Part shown: in pieces, positions 28,539-39,900 of the stretch
How positions within the stretch are numbered: position 1 is the stretch's first letter
Layout of the letters: the number at the start of each line of letters is the position of its first letter
DNA from: Persicaria tinctoria
Lineage: Eukaryota > Streptophyta > Magnoliopsida > Caryophyllales > Polygonaceae
Length of the DNA stretch: 64,000 nt
NCBI GenBank assembly: GCA_037127255.1
Contig: JBANSL010000004.1
Span: forward strand, 86,200,627 to 86,264,626
Direction of reading: 5' to 3'
The notes under the pieces: generated by a model
What the model saw: the letters and a program-made list of their open reading frames with translations, nothing else
Databases searched by the model: none
What the model was told of the DNA's origin: nothing
Translations under genes and position numbers: made by a program

Positions 28539-31536
28539 ATGGAGGGAAATACAGGCTTCAACAACGCGAAGAGGCCTAATCGGCGAGAGGTGAAGTGGTT
28601 TTCAAAATTGATTTACAGAAACCCAATTTATTACTAGTATCTGTAAATTGCACGAATCTCAAATTGACACCGATTGCTAAATCTTTGTTTATGTGGGGCA
28701 GGTGCTTGATAAGAAGAAGATGATAGATGCGATCATCAAATCCGCCTCTTCTCTCACTGACCCACTTGCTCCTTTCCCTGCATTTCTCCATTACAACGCT
28801 AATGGTACACAAATTGGCTCTCGTTTGATCACCTTGTTAGTAAGACTAGTAACCCTTCCACTTTGTTTGTCAGATTTTGAGTGATTTCTGCAAAAAAGAT
28901 TATCAATTATGAGGTTGCAATCTTTACTTTGAGGGCCGGTTTTGGGATGTAGTGAAATTTGATTATATTGCAATTTTACTCTGGAGTGATTTTGAGTAAA
29001 TATTCATACCTAACTTTTGGAAGGACTCTGGTGTCATTTTGAAACTCATTCCAAACTCATACCCTCGTACCCAACCTTGGAGGTGGTTTTGATCATTCTC
29101 TGAATCTCCTTCCTTTGCCTTAATAGGGAATTCCATTCCAATAATCCAATATCACCTATACTCATGGACATACATATACCTTTTCTTTGTACCGGTACCT
29201 TTACCTAACTCTAAAAAACACCCCCCTCTCTTCTGAGCATTGTGTGATGACTCACTCTGCCATTTATCTTTTTTTTTTTTCTTTCTATATCTGGAAATTT
29301 GACAGCTTGTAGTCTTGTAGATGATACCTCTATGGCTCTATGGCTACTTTAAAGATGGGGTGATGGAATACTTTTTAAACTGGATGCTGTGAAGGCATGT
29401 GATAAGTTGCAGGTCACTGGATAGAATGATGGATAAGTAGGATTCATTAACTAAATTGTACGGCGTCATCCTCTAATACCATTGTGATTCTGTATAAATT
29501 CCAAAACAAAGAATTCCATATCAATCGTGTCCCTAAAAGCATGCCCATAAAGATAACTAAACCCAAGTTAGAGTATTAATCAAAATCCATTTTTGTCTTT
29601 ATAAGACAGTCCAAAATAACATAAATTTGTCTTCCCCTACATCTTTTGCTTCAGAAATTCTTATCCACAGTTCTTGTTATTCCTGGGAATTATACAAGCA
29701 ATCATCTTCAATTCGTTTGTATATTTTGGACATGGACTTAACAGCTCTTTCTGCTGGAGCTTCTACTTATTGAGTTATTTCACTTATGCGGCTACACTTT
29801 GCAATTACTGATTGAACTATATGCTTTATTATTGATGAAGGCCTTTCAGTACACTTTCAGTCAGGACGCGGGAACAAGTTATCAAGTCCTATGAAGCAAT
29901 GCATCCAAAACCTACTCAAAGTAATTTTTACTGCGTTCCTACTTTGATTCATTCTAAACTTTTTAATATCAATGACGGGACTGAATGTTTCAGAAGTATC
30001 TAAATTATAGTTGAATATGGAACGGCACTATGGACCTGAATGGCCTACTGAAGAGAAGGGGAAGCGCAGAGATATGGTTGCTTCTGAAGCACGCTACATA
30101 TTTGTTTATGAGCTACCAGATTGCAGAAATATTGATACATATACATTGTCAGATCCCACTGAACCTAAGGGTGTTTTTGCGGGATTTGTGCACTATCGGT
30201 TTATTGTAGAGGAGGAACTACCTTTACTCTATGTGTACGAACTGCAGCTGGTGCCTCATACACGGGGGAAAGGACTTGGGCGATTTCTGATGCAGCTTCT
30301 TGAGCTCATTGCTTGTAAGGTATCATAAATCTTCATGTCCTGTTTCATTGGAAAGTAAAACAGATTTTACATAAAGTAGAATAATGACTGGATTTCCTTC
30401 AAATTTGATCAAATTATGATTCTATTGAGTTTCTGCCCTAAAGACTCCTCAAATTTCACTGCAAATCTCCCTTTCGTGGCTCGGTTTTGGGTTGGTATAT
30501 TTATTCGCTGATTTTCTAAGAGGGAGAGAAGCAATTGACTTTGTAATCATATATAATTCTCACTAGCTCTGAATCCATGGTGAGTCAGAAGACTCAGAAC
30601 ATGACCAAGATTACTTTGTTCTAAGGTTCCTTTTGGGTATGATTTTTTTAAAAAGTGTTCCTTTACAGAATTGAGGAAATCTGATCTTTTGTTTCGTCCA
30701 AATTTCTTTTGCTTTGTTGTTAATGTGTCTGACTGGTGTGGCAGAAGTGCTCAACAAATCATTGATCTTGTAAGTTTCTTTGTGTATGGCATTCATTTCC
30801 CTCTGCAGAATTGCATGGCTGCGATCATGCTAACAGTTCAAAAGACCAATTTGTCTGCGTTGAGTTTTTACATTTCAAAGCTGAGGTAAATCTCTATACT
30901 CTTTTCAAACATAAATTACATAATAGTTTTAGCTTTCGCGTGCTTGAAGTTTGATTGGCCTCTATTGTCATTTCGTCTTTCCTTTGTTTAGCTTGAAAAT
31001 CCAGCGTTGGGTGAAAAAGTTGGGTATAGTCCTTAGCCGCTGTTGGATACTTGGATTCACAATCTTACCTAGGGCTGTAACGAAATACAGAGCTAAGATT
31101 ACTGATCTGGTTGCCCTTTAAACTTGTTTACTAACGCCCTCTATCTTCTCCAGATTTTCTATATCATCAACTTCACCGTCAAGAGTTGATCCTCAGGTAC
31201 AGTTCTAGAGCTACATGAACCTTATCCGTTTTGCACCAGTTTTCATTAATTTTATTAAGCACATTATTGCAGCTAGGAATTCAGAAAAACTATGAAATCC
31301 TCTGCAAACCATTCAACGACGAGGCCAAATCCAAGCTTGAGGTAAAGGATCCGAAATGGGTTGAAATAGACAATTTATAACCATTCTTTAGAAAAAAAAA
31401 ATTGCATTTTCCCCATTACAGCAGCTTAACCATATGTTAGCAATGTCATGGTTCTGTTGCATTTCTTGGAGTTTTTCGGGTTGTTCGATTTCCGGTGGCT
31501 ACAACTGACAAGTTGCAATCTTTCTTGTTGCAGTGA
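28539..31536 (+). CDS. NAA40: N-alpha-acetyltransferase 40 (NatD), histone H4/H2A
   Basis: Exons 28539-28589, 28702-28804, 29841-29920, 30011-30319, 30809-30885, 31154-31196, 31273-31341 and a stop-only exon 31534-31536 join in phase to give 244 residues (human NAA40 has 237). The GNAT fold is clear: MERHYGPEWPTEEKGKRRDM, RYIFVYE, FVHYRFIVEEELPLLYVYEL, then the acetyl-CoA loop RGKGLGRF (Arg163-Gly168), then CMAAIMLTVQKTNLSALSFY and NYEILCKPF. NatD acetylates the N-terminal Ser of histones H4 and H2A in the nucleus and cytosol. The last acceptor falls exactly before TGA; if that intron is retained, the frame ends 12 codons later. All introns used are GT-AG. Confidence 0.9.
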
Positions 31537-32555
31537 CTTTGATGGAAGCCTCAGTACAAATATATGCCAATTTAACTCAGGTCATTAATTAGCTTCATCA
31601 ATTAAATACCTAATCTTTTTGTACATTAATTAGGTAAGTACCTTTTTGGAGATCTTAATTAGAGTTTGAAATGATTCATAACATGTTCATATATCCTGAG
31701 CCTGGAAAAGAGTGTTGGATTAGCACCGTACGCAGCAGCTTAGATGAAATCAGAATATTCATTTCTTCAAGTTTGGGGCTTGTGTTGTCCCATTCAACCT
31801 TACTGTATTTTATTTTATTTTTATTATTTTATTATTAGTTTTGTTATTGGATACCATAGTTTTATTTATTTTATTTTTGATTGATTAAATAAAATAATAA
31901 ATATATGAATATGATTTTTCATGTGAAAGAACACTGGATGTAACGCTAGCTTGGAAATGGGTGGCCGTTCCTCCACGGCACGTAACTTGCGGAAATTAGT
32001 CAACCCTTGGAGGTTGAAATCTGCAAATTTAGAAAATATTAGAATATTCAATTTTGACTATTTATTTTTTTTCAAAAAAAAAATTGAGTCTCCATTTTTC
32101 AATTTTTTTCAAATACATAGTACTGAGTATTAGTTAATGTGTCTCATTCAAATTTCTGATTTCCAATTTTTTTTTCTACGTTGTGAATATTCAACATATA
32201 TTTTGTCAATATCTAAGATACCACTGTGTAATAAATTGATGCACCTAATTAGGTGTTATGAATTTTCTCGAGGTATCCATAGGTATGGTCTAAATGTGAG
32301 AGTCAACATCCAGATTTTATATTTGAACCTATAGAGAGAAATTAAGACACAACACAAGTGGCATTTTGATGTCCCTCTCCTACTTTTCAACATGGCTTAT
32401 TTTCAAATTACTCTTGACAAAATTCTATTTTGGATATATATGGTTTGATAAAACTAGATAATGACAAGTTGATGAGTTTCAGTTTCTTCAAGAACAGATC
32501 AACTGTTATTACTTATTGGTTCGAATAGTTTCTAGTTGATTTGGGCGCCATGAAT
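31537..32555. other. 3' UTR and AT-rich intergenic
   Basis: No gene or repeat is supported. Short homopolymer and ATTT-rich stretches are present (31805-31900). Confidence 0.4.
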
Positions 32556-32871
32556 AGAGGTGGTAATCGGGCGGGTTCGGGTTCGGGTTCGGTTAGTTGG
32601 GTTTTTGGTCATTCGGGTTTCGGATAATGTCTAATAATTTGGTCATTCGGTTGGGTCGGGTTCGGGTTTCAGTTGCATCGGGTTTCGGTTATTTCGGGTT
32701 TAGAATGTCTCGAGTTTTCATTATTTCGGGTTTCGGTTATAACGGGTTCGGGTCTTAATGAGTTTCGGTTGAATCGGGTTTAGTTCATTCGGATTTTGGG
32801 TCCAAAATGGACGGGTTGAATTGGGTTCAGTTAATTCGGATTTCGGATATCTTAGTTTGAAAGACACTATT
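32556..32871 (+). repeat. GGGTTCGG-rich degenerate repeat
   Basis: Starting TAGAGGTGGTAATCGGGCGG, the stretch is made of many variants of CGGGTTTCGGTT / GGGTTCGGG. Such blocks are common as part of non-autonomous hAT-like elements in plants, and the start TAGAGGTGGTAAT resembles such an end. A retroposon interrupts it from 32890, and no matching right end was found. Confidence 0.6.
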
Positions 32872-33437
32872 GAATCATACTCTTATGGAATAATAATACT
32901 CCCTGAATCGCCTTGTTTGGTTCCGGGAGTTCCGTTCACATTTCCGACGGTGGATCGATCTTTCCTTTTTTGGTCCGTATTTGCCCCGTCTTCCGGTGTC
33001 GGGTCTTTGGTGTGGCTACGGTTGTTTTGTGTTGGGTTGCAGTATCGGACTTCCTGGTTGATCGACAACAGATTGTACGTGGTTGTGTTCGTGGTCTTCG
33101 AAGATCATTCATTTAGGTGGGGGCAACGTCGGCGATCCACACTTCCTTATGAGTTGCCATTTCCGACTGGGATACTGATGTGAGTCTTTGCACTCTCCCA
33201 CGTTCTTGACACTCATGGCGCTTCTTGGATCTTCATCGACTTCTCTGCTGGTTGACGACTTGTATGGGTTGAATTGAGGTTTTCTTTCCTCTCTAATGTC
33301 TTGTGTTATTGTGTTTATATCTGTATTGACGGGTTTTTCATCTGCCGACTTGTTCGGCCATCGAGTTTCATGTATGTCTGAACTCGAATGTTTACCTAAT
33401 AATAATAATAATAAAAAAAGAACCATACTCTTATGGA
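32872..33437 (+). mobile_element. Short retroposon sharing its 3' end with 11122-12200
   Basis: The 18 bp repeat GAATCATACTCTTATGGA (32872-32889) recurs with one mismatch at 33420-33437. The insertion between them (32890-33419, 530 bp) ends in (TAA)n and poly(A). Its last 100 bases contain TCTGCCGACTTGTTCGGCCA (hairpin GCCGA-CTTGT-TCGGC, 33344-33358) and then TCGAGTT...AACTCGA (33361-33387). This parallels the tail of the 1.08 kb retroposon at 11122-12200. No coding domain is visible. Confidence 0.8.
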
Positions 33438-33661
33438 TTTTGGGAAAGACACAAATCGACCGATAGATGGACGATTTCATCACTAAACCGTCATCCCAAC
33501 CACTCCAGCGGCTGATTTATTCGTCGGCTACAAGTTTGCAAACTATTTCACTTACATCTTATCTGCACGTAAACAGATGAGTCCAGGGGCGAATCCAGAA
33601 ATATTTTCGGGGTGGGCACAATTTTTTTTAGATAATTTTTATATTATTTTTATTAGAAATA

Positions 33662-34226
33662 CGAGACTTGACAGAATCCGAAATGTTGACATCAGGAGAG
33701 ATGTTAGAGTTGTGAGTATTGGGGACAAATTGCGAAAGTCCACATTACGTTCGTTTTGGCACGTCAATAGGAGACCTACTTCGGCTCCAGTTTGTAGGTG
33801 TGAAATCTTGGATATGAGAGAAATCGGCAAGGGGGGAAGTAGAGTTAAGAAGAGTTGGATGGAGGTTATCAGACATGATCTCAACCTTCTGATCCTATCA
33901 GTATCAAAGGATATGACTTCGGACAGAGACCATTGGAGGATGAGCATTCAGACTGCTGATGTTTAGTGTCACGTGTTATGGTCTTGATTTGTGTTGTGTC
34001 CTCATGCCCTTGTTGACTTTCATGCCTCTTCCATGCGCCTTTACGTCTGATTCTCTGATGTCTCTTCTTCCTTCTCTAAGTCCTACTACTATGTGGTTCT
34101 ATTGTCTTATTGTTTTGAGTCTATCTGAAACACTCTTTCGACTTGTTCGGGGAAAGAGTGCGTACATCCTAAACCCTCAGACCCCGATTAAGCTTAACGC
34201 AGGATTAACTGGGTTGTTGTTGTTAT
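33662..34226 (+). mobile_element. 5'-truncated RTE-clade LINE inside the hAT element
   Basis: The frame ending at the TAG at 33964-33966 encodes FWHVNRRPTSAPVCRCEILD, then RVKKSWMEVIRHDLNLL and SDRDHWRMSIQTADV. This is the C-terminal end of RTE-type ORF2 proteins (usual pattern GHVxRRPxxAPV...W.EV...DL...RxxWRxxI..AD). About 260 bases of 3' UTR end in GGGTTGTTGTTGTTATT, the TTG-rich tail of plant RTE elements. The 11 bp repeat TATTAGAAATA flanks it (33651-33661 and 34227-34237). Confidence 0.85.
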
Positions 34227-34374
34227 TATTAGAAATATTTATTAAAAAAATATAAAAAGAATATCTTAAATTTGTAAGAAAAATATAATTATTTAATTGT
34301 AAAATATCAAATAAACTATAAGAATTTTAAAATAATGGAAAATAGATTGAAGAAAAAATAAATGAAAATCTGTG

Positions 34375-34447
34375 TCTAGTAGGATTTGAACAAGGTTTGA
34401 TTGAATTATATTTAAAGTGGAGTGGGCTTAACCACTAAGCCACTAAA
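34375..34447 (-). mobile_element. tRNA-like SINE segment within the hAT element
   Basis: On the minus strand TGGCTTAGTGGTTAAG (A box, complement of 34427-34442) is followed about 35 bases later by CTTGTTCAAATCCT (B box, complement of 34381-34394). This is the tRNA-like promoter of a SINE head. Ends and duplications were not resolved. Confidence 0.5.
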
Positions 34448-34560
34448 AATATTTGTATTTTATCTTTCAATTTTTTTATATAACACATATATTCTTGTAT
34501 TTTTTTTCGGGATCGGGGTCTTGGATCCGCCCCTGGATGAGTCATGAGTGTACTTATTGC

Positions 34561-34585
34561 TATTATTTAATTATTTAATTATTTA

Positions 34586-34643
<58 letters not shown>
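34561..34643 (+). repeat. (ATT)n / (TTAA-TTAT) microsatellite
   Basis: Several TTTAATTA units are followed by about 18 perfect ATT triplets. Confidence 0.95.
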
Positions 34644-34644
<1 letters not shown>

Positions 34645-34845
34645 CATTTTTCATTAGTGTGAATATCTACAAATTGTCCCATAATTGGTTTGGATAAACT
34701 CCCCTCGAGGGATTCCAATGAATTGAATTGACTTATACAATGGGATTACAAGTGTGAACGTATCAATGTAAACGTACAAACACCTAATATATACAGAATA
34801 ATATAATACAGTACTAACGGATTCTAACAATGAGCATAAGACTAA

Positions 34846-35111
34846 GAGCATGCCCAACAGTTTCTCTAAAAAATTCTCCAAAATGGAGACTTATAGATCA
34901 CATATTCTGAACTTTTTTTGGCTGAATTCCAACAGATTCTCTACTATAGAGTTTACCCCAAAATATACAGAATTTTCTCCAAATTTAGAGAATCTCTTTC
35001 ATTTCTTCTCCCCATTCTCTATTTTGGAGAATATAATGGATAAGCTGTTGGACCAAAATCAACTTCAATATTCTCCAAAAACCCAATATGGAGAATCTGT
35101 TGGGGATGCTC
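34846..35111. mobile_element. Harbinger/Tourist-like MITE, copy 1
   Basis: This 266 bp element begins GAGCATGCCCAACAGTTTC and ends with the complement of GAGCATCCCCAACAG. TAA lies immediately outside each end (34843-34845 and 35112-35114), the 3 bp target size of PIF/Harbinger. The interior has repeated ATTCTCCAAA/TTTGGAGAA words in both orientations. No ORF is present. Confidence 0.85.
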
Positions 35112-35114
35112 TAA

Positions 35115-35393
35115 GAGCATCTCCAACAGTTTCCCCATTTTGGAGATTTTGGAGTTTTTGAGGAATTTTAAGGGGTTTTTTGGTCCAACAGATTCCCCAT
35201 TACATTCTCCAAAATGGAGAAGCAGCAGAAAAAATGGTGAGGATTCCCTAAATCTGTAGCATTCTCCAAACTAAATAATTCTTCAAATCTTCGAAATGGA
35301 GAAGCTGTTGGATTTAAAACAAAAATAATTTAAAGAATATGTATTTTGTTTCCCCATTTTAGGAAAATTTTAGGAAAACTGTTGGAGATGGTC
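35115..35393. mobile_element. Harbinger/Tourist-like MITE, copy 2, abutting copy 1
   Basis: This 279 bp element begins GAGCATCTCCAACAGTTTCC and ends with the complement of GACCATCTCCAACAG. TAA flanks it at 35112-35114 and 35394-35396; the left TAA is shared with copy 1. The interior is similar but not identical to copy 1, so the pair probably reflects a second insertion at the first copy's target. Confidence 0.85.
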
Positions 35394-35396
35394 TAA

Positions 35397-36960
35397 TACA
35401 TCAATTATGAATGAAAAATTCCGACAAATGTGAATGGAGATTGTGTTCATTGTCATCAAAATATTCAAACAACATATTTGTTAATACATTGTTAAACATT
35501 TTGTACTCCTATAGGGCTATATGTTCATTTGCCTCCCCTTTTTAAGTCTTTTTTCATTGATCCAATAGTAGTACTTTAAGAAAGGTGATATAAAAAAAAT
35601 AAGTAAATTGAGAATGTGGAGAGGAAAAATCATTTTCCAACTTTTAAAAATAAAACAAACAAACAAAAAAAAGGGTCAAAATTTAGGAAACCAACGTTCC
35701 CCATCTACTGTCACAAAGTCTCCCACTACTACCAAAAATTTCAATGCAGTGTAGCCGTTAACCCTAATCCCTTATTTCACTTACCACTTCCATCCCCTGC
35801 AACTACAACACCACCAACACCACACCTAAACCAAACCAAACCAAACCCACCATTTTTTAGTTCATTTGCACCAACCCAAATCATCCCCTTTTACCTTCTT
35901 TTTACATTAAAAAATTACTCTATTTGTAACTCATGATAAAATGTTATATATATATAAAAAAAATACTCTATTTGTCTCATATTATTTGGTGTTTGACTAT
36001 TTAATAGGTCTTTTAGAATTTTAAACTTATTATTTAAGTTAAAAAATTACATAAAAAATAATATTTTATATAGTTTTCGGCTTATTATAAAAAAACTCAA
36101 ATGAAAAACAATATGTGATGGAAGGTTAAATCGAACTAGATTTATCACGATTTCTGTATCGATATTATTCAAGGTTAAATCAAATTAGACTTTATTTTAA
36201 AAACAGTTATAATATTTAAAACTATTGCGAGTGTTTTAATATCGAAGCATGTTAGTTTGTGGACAATACAAGCTTTTGCATTTTAATGTAGTTGTTTTTA
36301 GAACTCTGTTTACCATAAATCAACTTCATTTAATAATTTAGTTGTAATGAATTTTTTCTATGATAAAATATTAAATGCATAAAATACTAGATTTATTAAA
36401 TAGATCTCTAATAAAATCTAAAAAATTTGTAACTTCTTATGTGCCATACATATATGTTCTCTAAATATTTTAATAGCATGAATAAATACAAGTAATAAAT
36501 TCAAATAAAATATAAATAAGGGGCAAATTTAAAAATAGAAATAATATATATATATATATATTTATAATTATTTTCCCTTACTCTGTTTGCTGAAAAAAGT
36601 TCAAATTTCAAAGTGGAATTCCCTTGACTTCTTTCTCCCCTCTATCTCTCTCCTCCAACGAAATTTCGCGTCTGAAAAAGAGAAAAAAACACAAAAGCAG
36701 TTTTTCAAACAATTTCTCACTTCCCACATTACTCCCCCATTTTACAAACCCTCCCCCCCTCTCCCTCACAGAAAACCCTCAAAATTTCTCCCCCCAAAAA
36801 CCCCCAATTTGCAGACCCTCTCTCTCTCTCTCTCTCTCTGTCCTTCATCTGTGTTGTGTTGTTGTGTAGTGTAGGGCAGCAGCTGCAGTTGCAGAAGAAG
36901 CTGGATAGCTGCGAGGAGTAGCAGCAACCAGGGGGAAGAGGGGGAGGGGGATTTACCACT
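35397..36960. other. AT-rich intergenic and PP2C 5' region
   Basis: No supported gene. A degenerate Stowaway-like MITE may lie at about 35965-36125 (TACTCTATTTGTCTCATATT at its left). A (TA)n run is at 36545-36561. From about 36620 the sequence becomes pyrimidine-rich, with a (CT)n tract at 36818-36840, as in plant 5' UTRs, so the PP2C leader probably lies here. Confidence 0.5.
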
Positions 36961-36963
36961 CAA

Positions 36964-36969
36964 ATGTGA
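36964..36969 (+). promoter_or_regulatory. Minimal AUG-stop upstream ORF overlapping the PP2C start codon
   Basis: The sequence ATGTGATGG places an ATG followed at once by TGA, and the A of that stop is the first base of the PP2C start codon at 36969. Ribosomes starting at the first AUG would stop exactly on the main start. Whether this start is used is unknown, but AUG-stop elements of this kind control translation in some plant mRNAs. Confidence 0.5.
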
Positions 36970-39900
36970 TGGGAAGCGGTTTCTCTCACCTGATTCCTTG
37001 CTTCAAGCCGGAGCACCACGCCGCCGCCGCGGCTGCTGCTGCTGCTGCTGCGGCGGACGACGAGCCGGCGGTCTTCTTCTCCTCCGACCAGCCGCTCGAC
37101 GAAACCCTAGGCCACTCCTTCTGCTACGTTCGCTCCTCCGCTCGCTTCCTCTCTCCTACTCCCTCCGATCGGTTTGTTTCTCCTTCCCAATCCCTCCGCT
37201 TTTCCCCTTCCCACGAGAGATCTGACCCCAAGCCGGTCCGGGCCGGGCCAGCTCCGCACGAGACGGGGTTCCGCACCATCTCCGGCGCCTCCGTCAGCGC
37301 TAACACCTCTACTCCCAGGACTGTCCTCCAGCTTGATGGTATTTACAACGATGCCGCTGACTTCCCCTCCGGGAGCATCGTCAATGGCTTCGAGAGCACG
37401 TCGCTGTTCAGCTCTTTGCCGCTCCAGCCGGTGCCGAGAGGGGAGCAGTCCGGCCCGATCGAGCGCGGCGGGTTCTTCCTCTCCGGCCCGATCGAGCGTG
37501 GGGCCCTCTCGGGGCCTCTCGATGTGTCGGCCGCCGGCGTCGATGCCGGTGGGGTGCCGTTCTCGGCGCCCCTAGGTCCGTATCCGAAGAGTGGTAAGAG
37601 GAGGAAGAAGAGCTTTTCGGGGATTAGGAAGGCTTTCTATAGGAGCTTGTCCGAAAAGAAGCGGCCGTGGGTTGTGCCTGTGAGGAATTTTGCAGGTCGG
37701 AAAGAGGTCTCCGATGGCGCTGGGAGAGATGCCAGTGTAGGTGAGGGCGGTGGTGGTGCTGCTGCATCGATGATGGATAATGAGAATGAGAGGAATGTGC
37801 AGTGGGCACTTGGGAAGGCGGGTGAGGATCGGGTTCATGTGGTAGTTTCGGAGGAGAATGGGTGGTTATTTGTGGGGATTTATGATGGCTTTAATGGGCC
37901 GGATGCGCCTGAGTTTTTGATGAGCCATTTGTACCGGGCGGTTTACAATGAGCTCAAAGGGTTGTTCTGGGATAGTGAGGATAGTAGTAGTAGTAGTTCT
38001 AGTAAACATCAGCCAGTTGATGGACAAACAAGTGTAAATATAGAGTCATGTAGTGAGGCAGCAGCTGTAGAGGAGTTGAATCCATCTGTTAGCAGTGAAA
38101 TTTGCGGTGGTGATAAGGCCCATGGAGAGCCCAATGTGGAAAATTGTGTGCCTCCGATGGAATTGGATGGAGGATCTGTGAAGAAAGTGACCTTCCGATC
38201 AGATAAGAGGGAGAGCAGGAGGAAACTGTGGGAGTTTCTTGCAGAAGATGAGGCAGAAGATGGTCTTGATCTTTCTGGTTCAGAAAGATTTGCGTTCTCT
38301 GTTGTTGATGCAGTTAGTGTTAGTAATGCAGGGACTGCGGTCGGCAGGAGGTCATTGTTGTTGTCAAAGTTGAAACAAGGGCTATCTAGGAATAAGGATT
38401 CACAAGCTAAGGGCTTGTTTCCTTGGAGGTTTGGTGCAGAGGAAAAGGATAAACATGAAACCGTGAATCGAGTTGAAGATACAGGGCCTAAGGGTTGTAG
38501 GAGGAGAAAATCAGGTCCAGTTGATCATGGGTTGGTCTTGAGGGCGCTAGCCCTAGCTCTAGAAAAAACAGAACTGGCTTATCTAGATTTAACGGAAAAA
38601 GTTATTGATCAATATCCAGAGCTTGCATTGATGGGTTCTTGTTTATTGGTTGCTCTAATGAGAGATGAGGATGTATATGTGATGAATCTGGGCGATAGTC
38701 GTGCCATTGTTGCACAGCTGGAGGCTGTGGAAAAGGCCATTAATGTGGAAGGGAAGGGTAAGGAGGACAATGGATTTAGGACAGAAGGTATTGTTGAGGA
38801 GTCTGTTAGTGATGTATGTCACGATTCAAATGCTGTTGCTAAAGAGGCCTCTGCTGAGTCTGATCAGCCAACAAAACTCAATGCACTGCAGCTATCGACG
38901 GATCACAGTACAAGTGTTGATGAAGTAAAATTTGCTTCTTTATTTTCCCTTTGTTCTTTTTTATCCTGCATGTGAGAATCTGTTTCTGGTAAACAAAATT
39001 GCATCTTATGAACTGTGGTTCTTGTTCTTCTCTGATAGAACTGATGCGGTGATGCCTTGCTGAACTTGTTTTGATTTGGCTTGCTGCTCTGAAACATTGC
39101 TGTTTCCACTTTTCTTTATGGTTGAATATCTCTCATTTGGATATCCTATGAGTTTGTTTATGCAGGACCTTTATCACTCGTGATAATGGGGTGTTGGGCA
39201 CTAGAGCTAGAATATATCCTTTTTCCCCACATCTTAAAATTCATATAGGTTGATTGAAGTTTGAATCATCATAAAGAAAAATCCTTGCTTCCTGTCTTTA
39301 TCGTTATCATGAACTTTTAGTACCTTCATATTAACGAGTTAATAAAACTGATGGTTGGTCAGCCTTTGTTGAAGTTAGTTGCCTTTGATTGCAGTAATTT
39401 GGATAATTTGGCAAGGCTCTGAGCTGCTACTTTTTCTGTCAAAGTTTGGTGGCTACTTATCCTTAGCTCCACCTAGGATTCAAACTTTGGCTGAGCAAGT
39501 GGCTACTTTGATATTATTAACCAGTCTTGAAAACGGGAAAAGAAGAAGAAATTCTCTGATTGTTTCAAAATCTTGTTGGTGATTGTGTGGATGAATTCTC
39601 TAATTGTTCCAAATATTTGGGAGCTTGTTGTTTGATCTTATCTTTTGGGTGCTTTTGAGCCATATATAGTCTACTTTTAGATTTATTATGAACTAGCTGT
39701 ACAAAAGGTCTGAATATTGTGTGGAAGTACTTCTGTTTTGTTCATTCTGTGTTGACCTTGTGTATTGAAGTGCTAACAGCAAACAGACCTCCAAAGGGAG
39801 AAAATTCATGTGTACTAAAATTTATCATTTGGCCCATCGCCGTGACTTCTCAATGGAATGATTATTTGTACCTGTAATCTTGGATATTGTAACTTGTTAA

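Larger units (their letters stand above)
33584..34535. mobile_element. Non-autonomous hAT element with a nested RTE LINE
   Basis: The terminal inverted repeats are CAGGGGCGAATCCA at the left and the complement of CAGGGGCGGATCCA at the right. The 8 bp direct repeat GATGAGTC flanks it at 33576-33583 and 34536-34543, which fits hAT. Without the inserted LINE and its duplicated target it is about 376 bp. The right half also contains a tRNA-like SINE segment on the minus strand. There is no transposase. Confidence 0.85.

Noticed and set aside
35616..35936. 106-codon plus-strand frame, Pro/Thr/Asn-rich
   Set aside because: Low-complexity sequence with no splice context or family resemblance.
36998..37838. 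Several alternative frames across PP2C exon 1
   Set aside because: GC-rich coding sequence leaves other frames open; the PP2C frame has the conserved motifs and start.
39430..39500. B-box-like TTTGAATCCTAGG (complement) in PP2C intron 1 as a SINE or tRNA
   Set aside because: No matching A box at tRNA-like spacing and no cloverleaf could be drawn.
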